This document shows, piece by piece, positions 1 through 17,200 of a DNA stretch of 64,000 bases; the first letter of the stretch is position 1, and the number at the start of each line of letters is the position of its first letter. Below the pieces are notes generated by a model. The model was not told where the DNA came from. It saw only the letters and a list, made by a program, of their open reading frames with translations, and ran no database searches. The position numbers were made by a program, and so were the translations under genes. Source of the DNA: Rhinopomastus cyanomelas (taxonomy: Eukaryota; Chordata; Aves; Bucerotiformes; Rhinopomastidae); assembly GCA_013400115.1 (NCBI GenBank), contig VXBP01001803.1, forward strand, positions 74,776-138,775, in the 5' to 3' direction.

Positions 1-217
1 CTTCACTACTGGACAAGGGAAAGGCTGTGGATGTTTACCTGGACTTTTGAAAATCCTTTGACACTTACATATGGAATTCTTGATAAACTTGCCGTTCATG
101 GCTTGGATGAGCATACAATCTACTGGATAAAACACTGGTTGAATGGATGGGCCCACAGAGTGAAGTCCAGCTGGTGGCCTGTCGCAAGTGGTGTGCCTCA
201 GGGCTTGGTGTTGGGAC
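1..217 (+). repeat. CR1 LINE fragment, reverse transcriptase part, sense on plus strand
   Basis: The plus strand encodes a stretch with the start of the CR1 reverse transcriptase: a KAVDVYLDF-like block, a WIKHWLNG-like block and the motif GVPQG followed by LVLG. An in-frame stop follows the first block, so the copy is dead. The element runs off the left edge of the window and is cut on the right by an assembly gap. It is one of only three CR1 pieces in the window in plus orientation. Confidence 0.85.
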
Positions 218-328
218 NNNNNNNNNNNNNNNNNNNNNNNNNNNNNNNNNNNNNNNNNNNNNNNNNNNNNNNNNNNNNNNNNNNNNNNNNNNNNNNNNNN
301 NNNNNNNNNNNNNNNNNNNNNNNNNNNN
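218..328. other. Assembly gap (111 N)
   Basis: A run of 111 unknown bases. The left side is CR1 reverse transcriptase and the right side is unrelated GC-rich sequence, so the true distance and content between them are unknown. Confidence 0.99.
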
Positions 329-1080
329 GCGTCAGCAGGGCCGCCCCCCCCACACTCCACACGTGGCCGAGAGGGTCTTCCAGACCTCCTCTCCTCTCCT
401 CTCCTCTCCCTTCCCTGTCTCAGCTCCAGGGGGAAGAGGAGTAGCCCAGCTCGCCGATGCTGAAGGCTGTCCGTGGTGGGGGGTCGCGATGGCAAATCTG
501 CACCAGTCTTGCTTCTCCAGTCTGAGTGTGGTGCGACAGCGAGCAGCGGCAGCACCGCGCTGCCACGCCACTTCGGTCCGGGGCACGGCGGCCTCTGTGG
601 CTTTCTCCAGTCTGGGGCCGTGGTGCGGTGGGACCGCGCACCCACGGCAAGTTGTGGCCAGGGTCGCTTCCAGACCCCGCGGCGGCAGGTGCCTGCCGGC
701 AGTGGGGTCAGCCCAGGGCCACAGCTGGTTCGGAAGCCGCGGCAGGTTGCGGCTGCTTCAGGAGCCGCAGTCCCCCTTGGAGCTGCGGTTCCCAACCCCC
801 CACCGCCCGTTCCCGGGGCAGTGCTCCCTTCAGGGCCACAGCCCCCAAAAAAGGGGCCCAAACAAAGACCCTGCCCCAGTTTTATAGGCTCCCCCTAGCC
901 CGCCTTTCAGGGGCAGGTCCCAGGACAGACGCTTCTGGGGAAGGGTCGTGGGACCTGGGCAACCGGGGACAGGTCCCGCAGAACACAACACAACTTTTCT
1001 TCCTCATGAAAGCACTTCTGCTAATTCTAGCAGTTCTCAAACTGCAACAGACAATCTCTGTTTAACATCTTTATGATCTC
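329..1080 (-). repeat. GC-rich, CpG-rich sequence, possibly part of a minus-strand LTR
   Basis: Very GC-rich, with a CTCCT microsatellite at about 385-410 and a TTCTCCAGTCTG unit present twice (near 503 and 603). Read on the minus strand it contains TATAAAA at 880-886 in a GCC-TATAAAA-CTGG context, followed by GC-rich sequence. This resembles a retroviral U3/R promoter. No terminal TG...CA ends or target duplication could be placed because the gap removes one side. No protein reading frame here is convincing. An LTR fragment is the preferred guess; an unclassified GC-rich repeat is the alternative. Confidence 0.3.
385..410. repeat. CTCCT microsatellite
   Basis: About five tandem copies of a CTCCT pentamer inside the GC-rich block next to the assembly gap. 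Confidence 0.85.
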
Positions 1081-1165
1081 AATCATAGAACCATCATGGC
1101 TGGAAAGGACCTCCAGGGTCATCAAGTCCAGCCCTTTCTCCTAACCGCTAGACCATATCCCCAAG
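1081..1165 (-). repeat. CR1 LINE 3' end, minus strand
   Basis: The plus strand reads ATCATAGAACCATCATGG, then GGAAAGGACCTCCAGG and CATCAAGTCCAGCCC. This is the reverse complement of the CR1 3' UTR and its terminal octamer repeats. The rest of the element is missing. Confidence 0.8.
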
Positions 1166-1649
1166 CACAGTAGGTTATCTTGTGTTTCTCGTATCGCTTG
1201 AGTGATAAAAATACAAATCAGGAAACATGAATATTGATGGTATATTTAAGAGAGCAGAGCAGGAGGGAAAGACTGTACGACCATGAGGAAAACTGGTTAA
1301 GAGAATTAGCAGTTACGAGTCATGTCAAAAAGGATATGCTTTCCTTCTTGCCTCTCTGCAGCCTAGTTTAATTGCATTTTAAAATGAAGGCATGGTTTAG
1401 TGCACTGTTTAAATACTGCTCCTGCTTATTCCCTGTTCTTGGATGCTAAGTAAAACAAGGGATAAAGGAAACTACTCCCAGAGTTTAAGCCCCTGTGAGT
1501 CCTATACCTTCTTTTACCCTGTACTCCCTGTCTTGATACTGTGCCATACTGCTGGTCAGAATTTGCCTCCATGTCCAGCTCTTGCTTATTTGGTATCCAC
1601 AGCCCTTCCCTCATCCAAGAGTCAGGTCATGCCATCCTAGATTAGATTC

Positions 1650-2145
1650 TTCAGGCAGGACATGCCTTTAATAAACCCATGTTGACTGGGCTTGATCCCC
1701 TGGTTGTCCTGTATGTGAAATGCAATAGTACTTATGTGTTCCATGACCTAGGTCAGACTGAGAGGTCTAGTTTCCTGGATCCTCCTTTCTGCCCTTCTTG
1801 TAGATGGGTGTTACTTTTGCCACCTTCCAGCCAATTGGGACCACCCCACCTAGCCAGGATTTCAAATAAAGAATGGAAAGTTGCTTGGCGAGCACATCTG
1901 CCAACTGTTTCAGCACCCTTGTGTGCAACCCATCCAGCCCCACAGATTTATGTCTAAGTGGTGTAGCAGGTCCCTGACCACTTACTTTCCAATTGTGATG
2001 GCCTCGCTCTGCTTCTCCCTCTATCTCGCAGCTCATGAGGCCTGTTGTCCAGGGAACACCTTCACTGGTTGGCCCGTCACCAGTTGTGTCAGGAAGTTAT
2101 CTTCCACACACTCCCAGAACACTGATGAACCATCATATGGGATTT
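1650..2145 (-). repeat. CR1 LINE fragment with internal deletion, minus strand
   Basis: Minus-strand translation gives the start of the CR1 reverse transcriptase (a GLDGLHTRVL block, then SILYLKSW and KVTPIYKKGRKEDPGN). Higher up it gives endonuclease sequence (FWECVEDNFLTQLV). The linker between the two is mostly missing, so this copy has an internal deletion as well as lost ends. Confidence 0.8.
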
Positions 2146-2344
2146 TGCTGTTTGAAACCCTGCTTACGGAAAAGTCAGTGTATGTACATAAGTCTACTGT
2201 AAAATTAGTTCTCATTTTAAGTTCCCAAAAAAGAACTGAAAAGAAACTGTGTGGTTCTAGGTTGTTCTGCGTGATGCAGTTATTCTAGACTAGTACTTAA
2301 GAAATGGCCAGCAACAACACACTGTAAAGTCTCAACTGACAGGG
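2146..2344. other. Intergenic spacer downstream of RPS6
   Basis: AT-rich sequence between the CR1 fragment and the RPS6 polyadenylation signal. Nothing recognisable. RPS6 transcripts probably end around 2320-2335. Confidence 0.5.
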
Positions 2345-2350
2345 TTTATT
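2345..2350 (-). terminator. RPS6: RPS6 polyadenylation signal AATAAA
   Basis: TTTATT on the plus strand, AATAAA on the minus strand, lies 20 bases past the RPS6 stop codon. The predicted 3' UTR is therefore only about 40 bases, typical of ribosomal protein mRNAs. Confidence 0.85.
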
Positions 2351-2369
2351 TTGAGCAGTACGTACATCT

Positions 2370-7320
<4,951 letters not shown>

Positions 7321-7342
7321 CCTGACCGCACCGCTCCACAGC

Positions 7343-7351
7343 AGGGAAAGG
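7343..7351 (-). promoter_or_regulatory. RPS6: RPS6 transcription start, 5' TOP tract
   Basis: Minus strand reads CCTTTCCCT starting at 7351, 31 bases before the ATG. A C followed by a pyrimidine run is the 5' terminal oligopyrimidine signature of ribosomal protein mRNAs, which makes their translation depend on mTOR and LARP1. The exact start base is inferred. Confidence 0.7.
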
Positions 7352-7353
7352 CC

Positions 7354-7363
7354 GCACTTCCGC
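7354..7363 (-). promoter_or_regulatory. RPS6: Possible ETS/GABP site of RPS6 promoter
   Basis: Minus strand GCGGAAGTGC matches the GGAAGT core of ETS-family sites just upstream of the predicted start. Confidence 0.5.
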
Positions 7364-7390
7364 CCGCGGCACTTACATACCCCTGCCAAC

Positions 7391-7400
7391 TCTCGCGAGA
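7391..7400. promoter_or_regulatory. Perfect palindrome TCTCGCGAGA (CGCG element)
   Basis: An exact 10-base palindrome 40 bases upstream of the predicted RPS6 start. This motif is known from CpG-island promoters of housekeeping genes and is bound by BANP when unmethylated. Being palindromic, it could serve both genes. Confidence 0.75.
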
Positions 7401-7688
7401 GCTCCGGCTCCCGCTGCCCCGCGATTTCGGCTATCCAATAGCGAGCGAAGCCCCACCCTTCGTGGATGAGGGGGCGCGCACTGGCGCTACTGGGTAGCGG
7501 CGTATCGCGGCATGCATGACAGCGCCGCAGCGTCACTGCGCATGAGCGGAGGCTGGTGTCCCTGGCGCCGTCCGTATCTGTATGGGAGGGTCTACCCGGA
7601 CGTCGCAGTAGGAGCTACCGGCTTGTGCAGAGCAGCGCTCTGCGGAGCCGCAGGGAACGGGTCGAGGCCTTATCACTGAGCGGAGCGC

Positions 7689-7734
7689 CACTGGGAGCGG
7701 CTCCCAGTGTCAAGGGCCCTCCCTCGGGAGGGCC
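7689..7734. repeat. Two adjacent perfect inverted repeats upstream of ACER2
   Basis: First: CACTGGGAG, CGG spacer, CTCCCAGTG (7689-7709). Second, five bases later: GGCCCTCCC, TC spacer, GGGAGGGCC (7715-7734). Both have perfect 9-base arms. If transcribed as ACER2 5' UTR they would form two GC-rich hairpins; as DNA they could be cruciform or factor sites. Confidence 0.7.
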
Positions 7735-8178
7735 GCGGCGGCACTGACTACAGCACAGCCCCGGCCCACGGTGTCGTGCAGGCGACGCTCTCATCCCCAT
7801 CCCCCTTGTGGCCTGTCGTGCAGGTGGACGCGGGCCACTGACACTTGTTTCCGTCAGACTCCCAAGCCACCGGTGTTAGGGCGGGCGGGATACGGACGGG
7901 CGCCCGGGGCGGGGAGCAAGTCTTTAGAGCACACTGGACAGAAAGCTGGGCAGAAGCGCCCCAGCCTTGTCGGGACTCCCTGCGGACGGACAGATCGGGC
8001 CCTGCGCGGCCCCGGTCGTGGCCATCAGCAGCCCTAGCGCTCGGGCAAGCGGCGGGGCGGTTCCGCCTGGCAGGGGCTGTACAGGGAGGCCGCCCCGCCC
8101 CTCATCGGGCCCAGAACGCGGGTCGGGGCAGCGGCAGAGCGCGTCGGGACGGGTCGGAGTAGTGAGCTGGTGGAGGTT

Positions 8179-8286
8179 ATGCGCGCGCTGCTGTGGTGGG
8201 ATCAGCTGCGTGCTGGCAGCTCGGAGGTGGACTGGTGCGAGGACAACTACACCATCGTACCCGCAATCGCCGAGTTCTACAACACG
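8179..8286 (+). CDS. ACER2: ACER2 coding exon 1
   Basis: 36 codons, ending in phase 0 at donor GTGCGT. Encodes WWDQLRAGSSEVDWCEDNY and IVPAIAEFYNT. The DWCEDN and EFYNT parts form the predicted calcium site. Confidence 0.95.
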
Positions 8287-11200
8287 GTGCGTGGCGGCGA
8301 CCCCCTCTGCGCCCGGAGGTTGGATGAGAGGCGCGGCGGTGGGCGGGGGTGGCTGGAGAACCGGCCGTGGACGATGGCGCCGGAGCGGGTGATCCCTTGC
8401 CTAACCTGCCCCGAGCCTGGGAGCGGTGGAGTGAGGAACTTCAGGCGCTGACCTGCCTGTGTCCGGTACCAGCGTGTCCAGGTGTCAGACGTGCAAGGCG
8501 TTGATGGATGAAGAAAGAACACTATGTGTGTTTGGAGAAAAACTGGGTTTCGTCCTGGTAGATTTAGCTTCAGGAAGGCAAATCTACAAATAACAGATTA
8601 GTTTGAGGTTGCAGTTATCACAGTACTCGTGGGAGAAGAGATGTCTGTTTAAGTGGCTGAAAAAGAGAAGGTTAGGAGAGAGGACTACTGTGATTACTGC
8701 TTCATTCTAGTAAGTCATGGTTCATCTCAAGACCTCTCGCTCCATTCCAGTATCTCTGAGCTGTTGGAGAGAAATTTGTTGAAACATAGCTCCAGAAACA
8801 GCATCGTACTGCACTGGAGTGAGGTAGTGCATCCAGCTTTCTACTACCTTGTCATGAAAAACACAAGTTCAGGAGTGAACCCTGCAAATCATCTGTCTGG
8901 TTTCTATTCTACTGCTGGCAGTGTCTGTCTGCAGATGAGGAGCTGGGGTTTCTCCTGTGCCTCTTTCATTCTTTCAAATGCTCTTTTTAATTATTTTTTT
9001 CTCCCAAATTCTATCACAGCTTGAGCTGTCTTTCCCTTTCAAGGTATACTTCTTTCACTACTAACATCCAGTGGAAGACATAAGTAGGTGTCTGGTTTCA
9101 CTTAGTGTAGTGTGTACATTAGGCAGGTCTGCAGATATGGAACAAGTAATTCCGTCATGCACAGCGTGCATTGCTAACCTGTTGTTTTTTTCTAGTAATT
9201 CAATGCCAAATACATATGGGTGGTAGTGGTTATGTGCCGTAGGAGAACTTGAAGGGTGTGTGAGGGAAACTGCTTTCTTTGTGTCTGATGTCACAGTGTA
9301 AAGAACCAAAATACAAAAGGAGGAAATTTGCAAGATAAACAAGTTCCTTGAAGACAGCAAGTGTGTTTAGAGTCAGTTGTGCAGGCAGATGAATGTCCTT
9401 CTGATTGGATTGAGTTGATTAGCAGTGATACAGAAGCTTGCAAAATGCTAGGAGCTGCAGGTATGACCCCATGAATAACTGAGTTTCCAGACAGGTTAAC
9501 AGACATAGCAAAAAGGTTGACCTGAAGCCTGCTGTATTGCAGCAGGTGTGTACAAATCAGCAAGCTGAACACTGAAAGGGGTGGAAAAAGGGGGCTGCAT
9601 TGAGAGTATTTGCGTGTAGCCTCTTCAATAGTTAAAAGTGTTGTTGTGAGGTCTTATGTGTTAGCAGCTCTGAAAAGTAAGGCAGTGACTCACAGTGGAT
9701 TGATGAATTTGTCTAACTCTGTCCCAAAAATCAACGTGTTCTCAGGACAGTTGGGGAAATTGACACTGCTCTTAACAGGCACCTTAAGAGTAGTCTAAAT
9801 TGTATTCCTTCTAAAATGATTCAGTTGTGCCTCTGAGTCAAACCTTTTTGCCAGGAATCCTGAATCTGACATATGGTTCTTCAAACTTCGGATTAAACCT
9901 TGCTAATCTGCATTTTAAGCTGTCACAGCTGAGGTCAGAGTTGCAGTTGAGGTCTTATGCAATATTCATGAAAGTACAAAACTGGAACTTCATTTGTAAA
10001 AACTGAAAAGCATTTGTAAAAAATATTCTGTTGGGCTCTAGACTTCATCTGTTATGCAAAAATTTAACTTGATCTAGTTAAACCAAAGCACTCAACAGAA
10101 TTAAATCTGTATGAGAATATCAGAGGTTTTGTATAGATTGATCAGAATAATTTTTAAAAACAAATGTGAACTGAACGGATATGATGTTGTATTCAGGTCT
10201 TATGTTCTTGTCAGTAAAGAGGCTATGAAACACTTTATAATTCAAATTGAAAGAATAGTTACAGGAAAATTAGGGGGTTTTTGTTTGGCTTTGTGTTTTG
10301 TTTTTTGGTTTTTTCTCCTGAGATGAATAAAATAATGTGTTCTGATACGCTGTAACCCTACTTCAGAACATAAACAAATGTGTCTACATCATCAAAACAG
10401 TTTACTCTGTGCAAAGGTATTTACAAAAAACAAGCTGTTGTTTTGTTTTAAACACCTAAAAGCAGAAGCATTTTTCTGTTGCTAGTAAAATTGGTAGTTT
10501 GCAGTTCATTATGTTGCATACAATTGTGCTTATCAAACATATGTATTTTCAAACTTCCATTGAAAGAGAGAATTGCTAGTGAATTAATTCTCAGTTGTAA
10601 GAATATGAGAGAGCATACTCATGTTCTCTCTATATCATCTTTTTTGCTACAAAAGTTTGTTAGTGTCTGTGAGTGGCACGCTCATTAATCCAGATGTAGA
10701 AGACACAAACCTTCTGAACTCTCTAATAGCTACTTAATCTACTTGTGCACTTTCCTCAGGAAGGGGTTGTGCTGTTCCGTGTAGCCATGGTGGGTGAATG
10801 CTGCTGTCTGAGATCTGTAATGGATAGAAAATATTACTTGATCTTTGCTAGGACTGCAGAAAACATCTTGTGTCAGAACTGTGGCTGGATGTGAGTGATG
10901 TGATTGTGATTTGAAGTTATGTGGTCATGATCTGAGCAGGTCTCTGGCATTCCCTCTGTGACTCTTGTCCTTTATTCCTTTAATACCATTAATTATTTGG
11001 CAATTAAAACTAAAAGTCCAGAATTGTACTGGGACAGCATATGGACTTCTTATAAGGCTGCTTACCCTTTTTTCCAGAATATTAACTTTTAGTCATTATT
11101 CCTTTTATTAATTTTTGCACTGTTAACTGTGTCAGTGTTTGAGCTGAACATTACTAAAACAGAAGGGCAAATTATGTAAAAAACTGCACATAGAACATCC

Positions 11201-14200
11201 TTTCTGTAAACAGAGACAAATGGATAGGTATCTTAAGACATGAAAAAAAAGATGCTGGAGTGGATCCAAAGAAGAGCAACAAGGTTGGTGAAAGTTCTGG
11301 ACAATAGACCATTGGAGGATCAGCTGAGAGAGCTGTGGCTATTTATTCTGAAGAAAAGGAGGCTGAGGGGGCAAGCTGCCTTTCTCTACCACTAACTACC
11401 AGAAAGGTGATTGTTGGTCTCTTCTCACAAGTAAGGAGAGATAGGACAAGAAGAAATGGCCTCAAGTTGTGACAAGGCAAGGTTTTTTAGGCAAAAATTC
11501 TTAATTAAAAGGGTAATCAAGGCCATTTAATTAAGAACCAGGGAGGTGTTTGAATCATCGTCCCTGGACATGCTTAAAAGATGTGTAGATATGGAGCTTA
11601 GGCTTAGTAGTTGGCTTGGTAGGGTTAAATGAATATTTGGACTCGATGCTCTTGAAAGTGTTTTCCAACCTAAATGATTGTATGATTCTATGATTCTAGG
11701 TGCCTCACTTGCTTGAAAAGGGTATGTATATCTGATGGGGGTGTTCTTGTAGGGAGCTAGGTTCATACTAGAGAATGAAAACCTTCAGGTCAGTTCTAAT
11801 GTTGAACTAGTTGGCACTGAACTTAAAACTACAAGAACTTAAGGAATTTATTTCAGAAAATGTTCCAGAGTCCTCATTTGAATATAACTTGTGAAAAAGA
11901 TTATCTGTGGAATGTCATAAACAGAACGAAGCTATTGCATGAAAGAGATGCTTGGTTATAACATTTTTTGTAAACTTAATAGAAAAGAATTTCACCACTA
12001 AAGTTTTTTAAACTATTGTGATGTTAGGAAATCCTCCTGGTGGACATTTGTCACGGTCCACACAGGTGGACTTGTGGAAGTTCTTTTACTATGATATCAA
12101 AGTGCAAAGCACAAAAGCAATGTGACCATGCCAAGAGGGCTCTGCTTCAATGCAATAGTGCAATTTTATTGTTTTGCCTGTAAAACAGTGTGCAGTAAAC
12201 AGGAAGAGTGATGGGAAAAGAGGAAAAACAGTGAAGTAAAGAAGGGAAAGAGGATAGTGTCTACAGCTGCAGAGTCGTAGGCATGCCTAGCTCCCAGGTC
12301 CAGGCAGTGTCCCACCAACCTTTGATCTTCAGGTGATTCTTGTTGGAGAAAGCTTCCACAAAAACTTCCGAAATGCGGTTGCTAAGAAACCATCTTTTAT
12401 GCTTGGTAACACAGCTTGCTTCTCTCTGTTCTGTGGAACTCTACCTATCTCTGCCTTCCTGATCCAGGCTTTTGTACATATCTAAAGAGGAGTGTCTGAG
12501 GGCATGCTGTCCCTGAAGGCGGGCAACTTTTAGCCAGGTGGTGTGTTTTGTGATTATAATGATGTTATAATGACCACAGTTCATGTAAAGTTCCAGATTT
12601 CTTCATCAGTGTCAAGCTGACTATGGCAATGAATCTTCCTTGACAGTCTAATGTTAAAACCATTCTGCACCAGGTAACAGGGAAATAGCATCACTATGTG
12701 GGCTGAGCGTTCCTGTTTCTTTCTGCTACAGTAGTTTGATCTGGTTTTGAATTACCTTACTGTACCTTAGTGTTCAAGTCCATGATGACCATGGTGAGAC
12801 AATTCCCATACGGCTCTTACACCATTGCAAAACGTACAGATCGTGGTCAAGCTTCAGGTTGCAAGGGGTTTCTTGCATTTGCACACAGGATCTTAGTATG
12901 AATGGGAATTCAGTGCCACCACTGTAGGACAGAACCACTCCCTTTTGTCATAATCACTAGTGTAAATCTGCATTGTTACAGGTATGATAAGTATGTTTGT
13001 TTCATTTTTAACCTTGTTCCTAGGCACAATAAAGACTTGCTAGCCAAATTTTTGTAAACTGTGATTACCTGGTCTAGTTTTCTTTGTTGGGCAGTTCCAG
13101 CTGTAAAGATTTTCTTCAGAGAAAGAAGCTGTAAAGATTTTCTTCGTACTTTGTTCATAACCACTTATTTTTTACCCTTTACACCAGTCTTCAGCCAAAC
13201 ATTAATTAAAAGACTAAAATGTGCAGAGTGCTGCTGGGTACCTAGAGGACTTGTTCATAGTCCTCATCCCTGTTACTAGTCAGTATATATGCTTCCTACC
13301 TCTTTTGAGATGAGAGGACCCCTCCTGCTCTGTGCTTATATCAACACATCAGGTACTGGGATTCTGGTCCATGATATGTCTGCGATAATGCTGAGAGTCC
13401 CTGCTGCATGGAGCTGATGGGCTTTCAGTGAGTGGAAGATGCTCAAGTGATCCAATTTGATTAAATAGGTAGTTTGTTTTATATGCATTAAACAAACTTA
13501 TATGTCTTTTAAAGCTTGTGTAGGTAGGCTGTTAATGCTCTGGACTGGACCTTGCCTCCCCAAGGCTGGGCATTACCCAGCACTCTGTGATTGACTTGGT
13601 GCTCCTGCTGTCAACCTTCCACCATCATAATTTGTCAATAACAAAGGCAAAATTTGCTACCTTGCTGCTGTGGAGGATTTTGATAAGAACAGTGCTACTG
13701 AAGAGGTGCTCTGTCTTTGGCACTGTTCATCAGTTGGTGCCCCCAGGGCTTTTCTCCCCTGTTTTGTGAGATTGGCTTCTTGCACACAGCAGGAGTTGGT
13801 AATTGGCAAAAGGATTTAACTCTTGCATCCATTCAGATGGGGCAGTCCAGTGAGGGGTGGATTAGTGGCACATTAATGTGGTGTGATTAGTTGGTGTTCT
13901 GACCTGAATGCAAGGAGCCTTCTACTTTACCAAGTCTTATCCCCTGCCATGTTGTGAAGCAGCAACAGAGTCTTTACATAACTGTTCAGAATCCCAGAGC
14001 TGGCCCTCAGCACAGGCAGAACCTTCCTGGGAAAACCCAAGTGATTACTAGAATGATTACAGCTCTTCCTAGTGACTCCTGCTATTTGCCAGTGAAACAT
14101 TTCATGGAATCATAGAATGGCTAGGGTTGGAAGGGGCCTTATAGCTCATCTAGTTCCAACCCCTGGCATAGGCAAGGACACCTTCCCTAGATCCGGTTCC

Positions 14201-17200
14201 TAAGGGCCCCATCCAACCTGGCCTTGAACACTTCCAGGAAAGTGGCAGCCACATCTTCCGTAGGCAAGGTGTTCCAGTATCTCACTGCCCTCAAAGGCAA
14301 TAATCTTTTCTTAATGTCTAACCCAAATCTCCCCTCTTCGAATTTGTAACTACTTCCCCTTGTCCTCTTGCTGTCCAATGCTATAAAAAGCCCTACCCAG
14401 TTTTCTTGTAGGCACCCTTCAGATATTGGAAACCTGCTAAAAGGTCACCTCAGAGCCTCCTCTTCTCCAGGGTGAACAACTCCGACTTGCCCAGTTTGTC
14501 CTCATAAAGGAGATGCTCTATCCCTCTGATCAAGTGCGTTGCTCTCCGCTGGACACATTCCAGGAACTCTATGTCCTTCTTATGTTGGGAACTCCAGAAC
14601 TTGACACAGTACTCCAGTTGGTGTCAAAAGTGCAGAGTAGAGGGGGAGGATCACCTCCCTTGACCAACTGTCAATCCTTTTGATGCAGCCCAGGACACAG
14701 TAGGCTTTTTGAACTGCAAGCACATGCTGATGGCTCATGTTAAACTTCTGGTCCACCACCATCCCCAGGCTCTTCTCCTCAGGGCTGTCCTCAATCCTTT
14801 CACCTCCCAATCTATATTCGTGCATGGGATTGCCTTGATCCAGGTCCAGAACCTTGCACCTTGCAGTCTTGTTAAACTTCATGCAGTTTGCTCGAGACCA
14901 CTTCTCGAGCCTGTCAAGGTCCCTCTGGATGGCCCCCCTTCTCTCCAATATGTTGACTTCACCACACAGTTTGGTGTCGTCAGTGAGCTTACGGAGAGTG
15001 CATTTAGTTCCACTGTCCGTGTCACAAACAACGTTAAGTAGCACTGGTCTGAGTACTGACACTTGAGGAATACCACCCATCACAATTCTCCGTTTGGACA
15101 CTGAGCCATTGATCACTGTTCTTTGGGTGCAACCATGCAGCCAGCTCCCTATCCAACAAGTGTTCCATCCATTGAATCCATTATCATTCCAGTTTAGAGA
15201 TCAGAATGTTGTGTGGGACAGTGTCAAATGCTTTGCACAGGTCCAGCCAGGTAGATGACGTCTATTGGTCTGCCTTTGTCCACTGAGGCTTTGACCCCAT
15301 TGTAAATGCCACCAAACTGGTCAGGCACTAGCCCTTGGTGAAGCAATGTTGGCTGTCACCAATCATCGCTTTAGTATTTACTTGCCTTAGTGGAGCCTTC
15401 AGGAGGATGTGCTCCATGATCTTGCCAGGCAGAGGTGAGACTGACTGGCCTGTAGTTCTCTAGGTCTTCTTTTTTCCTATTTTTGAAAATGTGGGTAATG
15501 TTTCCCCTTTTCCAGTCGGTGGGAACTTCACCAGACTGCCATGACTTTTCAAATGTCATGCCTTTAAGTAGAGAATCATAGTTTGAATTTTTGGTAAGCA
15601 AAATAACATATGCCTTTGTTGAACTGTTACATGTTAAATTTTAAAAAGGTAGCAATGGTCTGAATTATCAATTTTTTCACCTTCCCACAACTAGTTTTCT
15701 GTCATATTCAGTTGTTACTGTAGTGGAGAACTAAGAGAAAAAATGAACTGTGAAAAGATTAACACCTTTATGCTCTCTTTACCCTGCACAAAAACTGTTG
15801 CAAGTCTTTTACCTTGGTTTTCTATTTGTAACCTTTGAGACAATAGCTATTGCTCAATATCTTAACTTCCACAAAGCTTGACTGGCCCTGTCTAGTGCCA
15901 GTACTTCTAATGCTTTTTCCATACTTGACTTGATTGCTCAGATCAGTTTGCCAAGATATCGTGTTCCTCATTAGCTTGCTTTTAGGCTTCTAGAATTGCA
16001 ACGGTCTTGCGTATTGGTAGACTCTCTGTAAAATTCCTCTGAAAATAGTCTTGAAATGCAATTCAAAGATGTGACTAGCCATATTTTGTATTGCTTAAAG
16101 ATTTTATGCTGCTACTAATTTCATGATTCTAAACACAGCAATGTGCTGCTTTGCAAAATCATGCTTTGGCAGAAATGAGGGCCATAATTTGTTGAGCTGG
16201 GGCTTCATTGAATGACATAATGTTTTTATAGATGTCTTAGGCAATCTTGTGAATATTTAAAGCTTGTTTATTTTCTGTCCTTGACACTGTTGTGTTTTGT
16301 TTTTTTTCTCTTAGATAAGCAACATCTTGTTTTTTGTTTTACCACCTATATGCATGTGCTTGTTCCGTCAGTATGCAACCTGCTTCAACAGTGGAATATA
16401 TTTAATATGGACTCTGCTTGTTGTGGTTGGTAAGTTGGTTAGTCTCTGTCTGCCTGCTCATGCATGAATTAGGAAAGGAAATCTGTTTTTCCTGCTTATA
16501 TTTAATTGTTTTTCAGAACAAAGCATTCCTGGCATCTGTGGATGAGCTTGCTTGTACTTACGTGAAGCCGAAGCAGCTGTTGTGTCGGAAATGAAAATGC
16601 CTTTTGCAGTTTGAGATTGATGGAAACTTTGGTCTTAGTTCTGTTCCCTTCCTTTGTGCAACTTCTTTTGTTTATGGCTAGATCTACTCTACAGCAGTAC
16701 TGATGCTGTTGCTTAAGTGAGAGCCATAAGTGCCCAGCACTTCTGAAGAGGATAGCAGGTTGTGCGTTGTAGTGAGAAGCCACAAAGGCCAAGCTGGTTT
16801 GTAGACAGCCGATTCTTAGGCTTTTTATTCCTGCAGGCACCAGGAACTTTTAAAGGGATAACCAGCACCCTGTGGGGCAGTGTGAATGAGTGACTCTTTC
16901 CACTTGTAAACCTGTATCGTGGATGCCACTTTTCATCTTCATCTTAAGCCTTCTTGTGCTGTCAAGAAAATTTAGAAGCAGCATTGGGTGTTTAATTCTT
17001 TATTTTGCTTTCAGTTTTACCACCTGATGTTTTTTTCACATACATCCACTTTTCTAGGAGGAGCCGGCATCCTTAGCTGCTGCTTTTATGATGTGTCGGC
17101 TTTGTAATTAATAAGATCCTCATGATTTGTATTCTTAGGCAAATGTGAATTTGTTTCCTTGGGGTTTTGTTTGTTTGTTTGTTTGGTTTGGTTTTTTTCC

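Larger units (their letters stand above)
8287..16314 (+). other. ACER2: ACER2 intron 1 (8.0 kb)
   Basis: Starts CpG-rich, then AT-rich. Contains a plus-strand CR1 at 11235-11700, a possible LTR at 12049-12645, a 19-base direct repeat at about 13099-13146 and a large minus-strand CR1 at 14103-15560. No other exon-like sequence was recognised. Confidence 0.8.

Noticed and set aside
147..887. Plus-strand 246-codon open frame at the left edge
   Set aside because: It runs through the N gap, and GC-rich low-complexity DNA gives long chance frames.
8170..8178. Upstream GTG start for ACER2
   Set aside because: The ATG at 8179 aligns the protein with human ACER2 at the same length; a GTG start is not needed.
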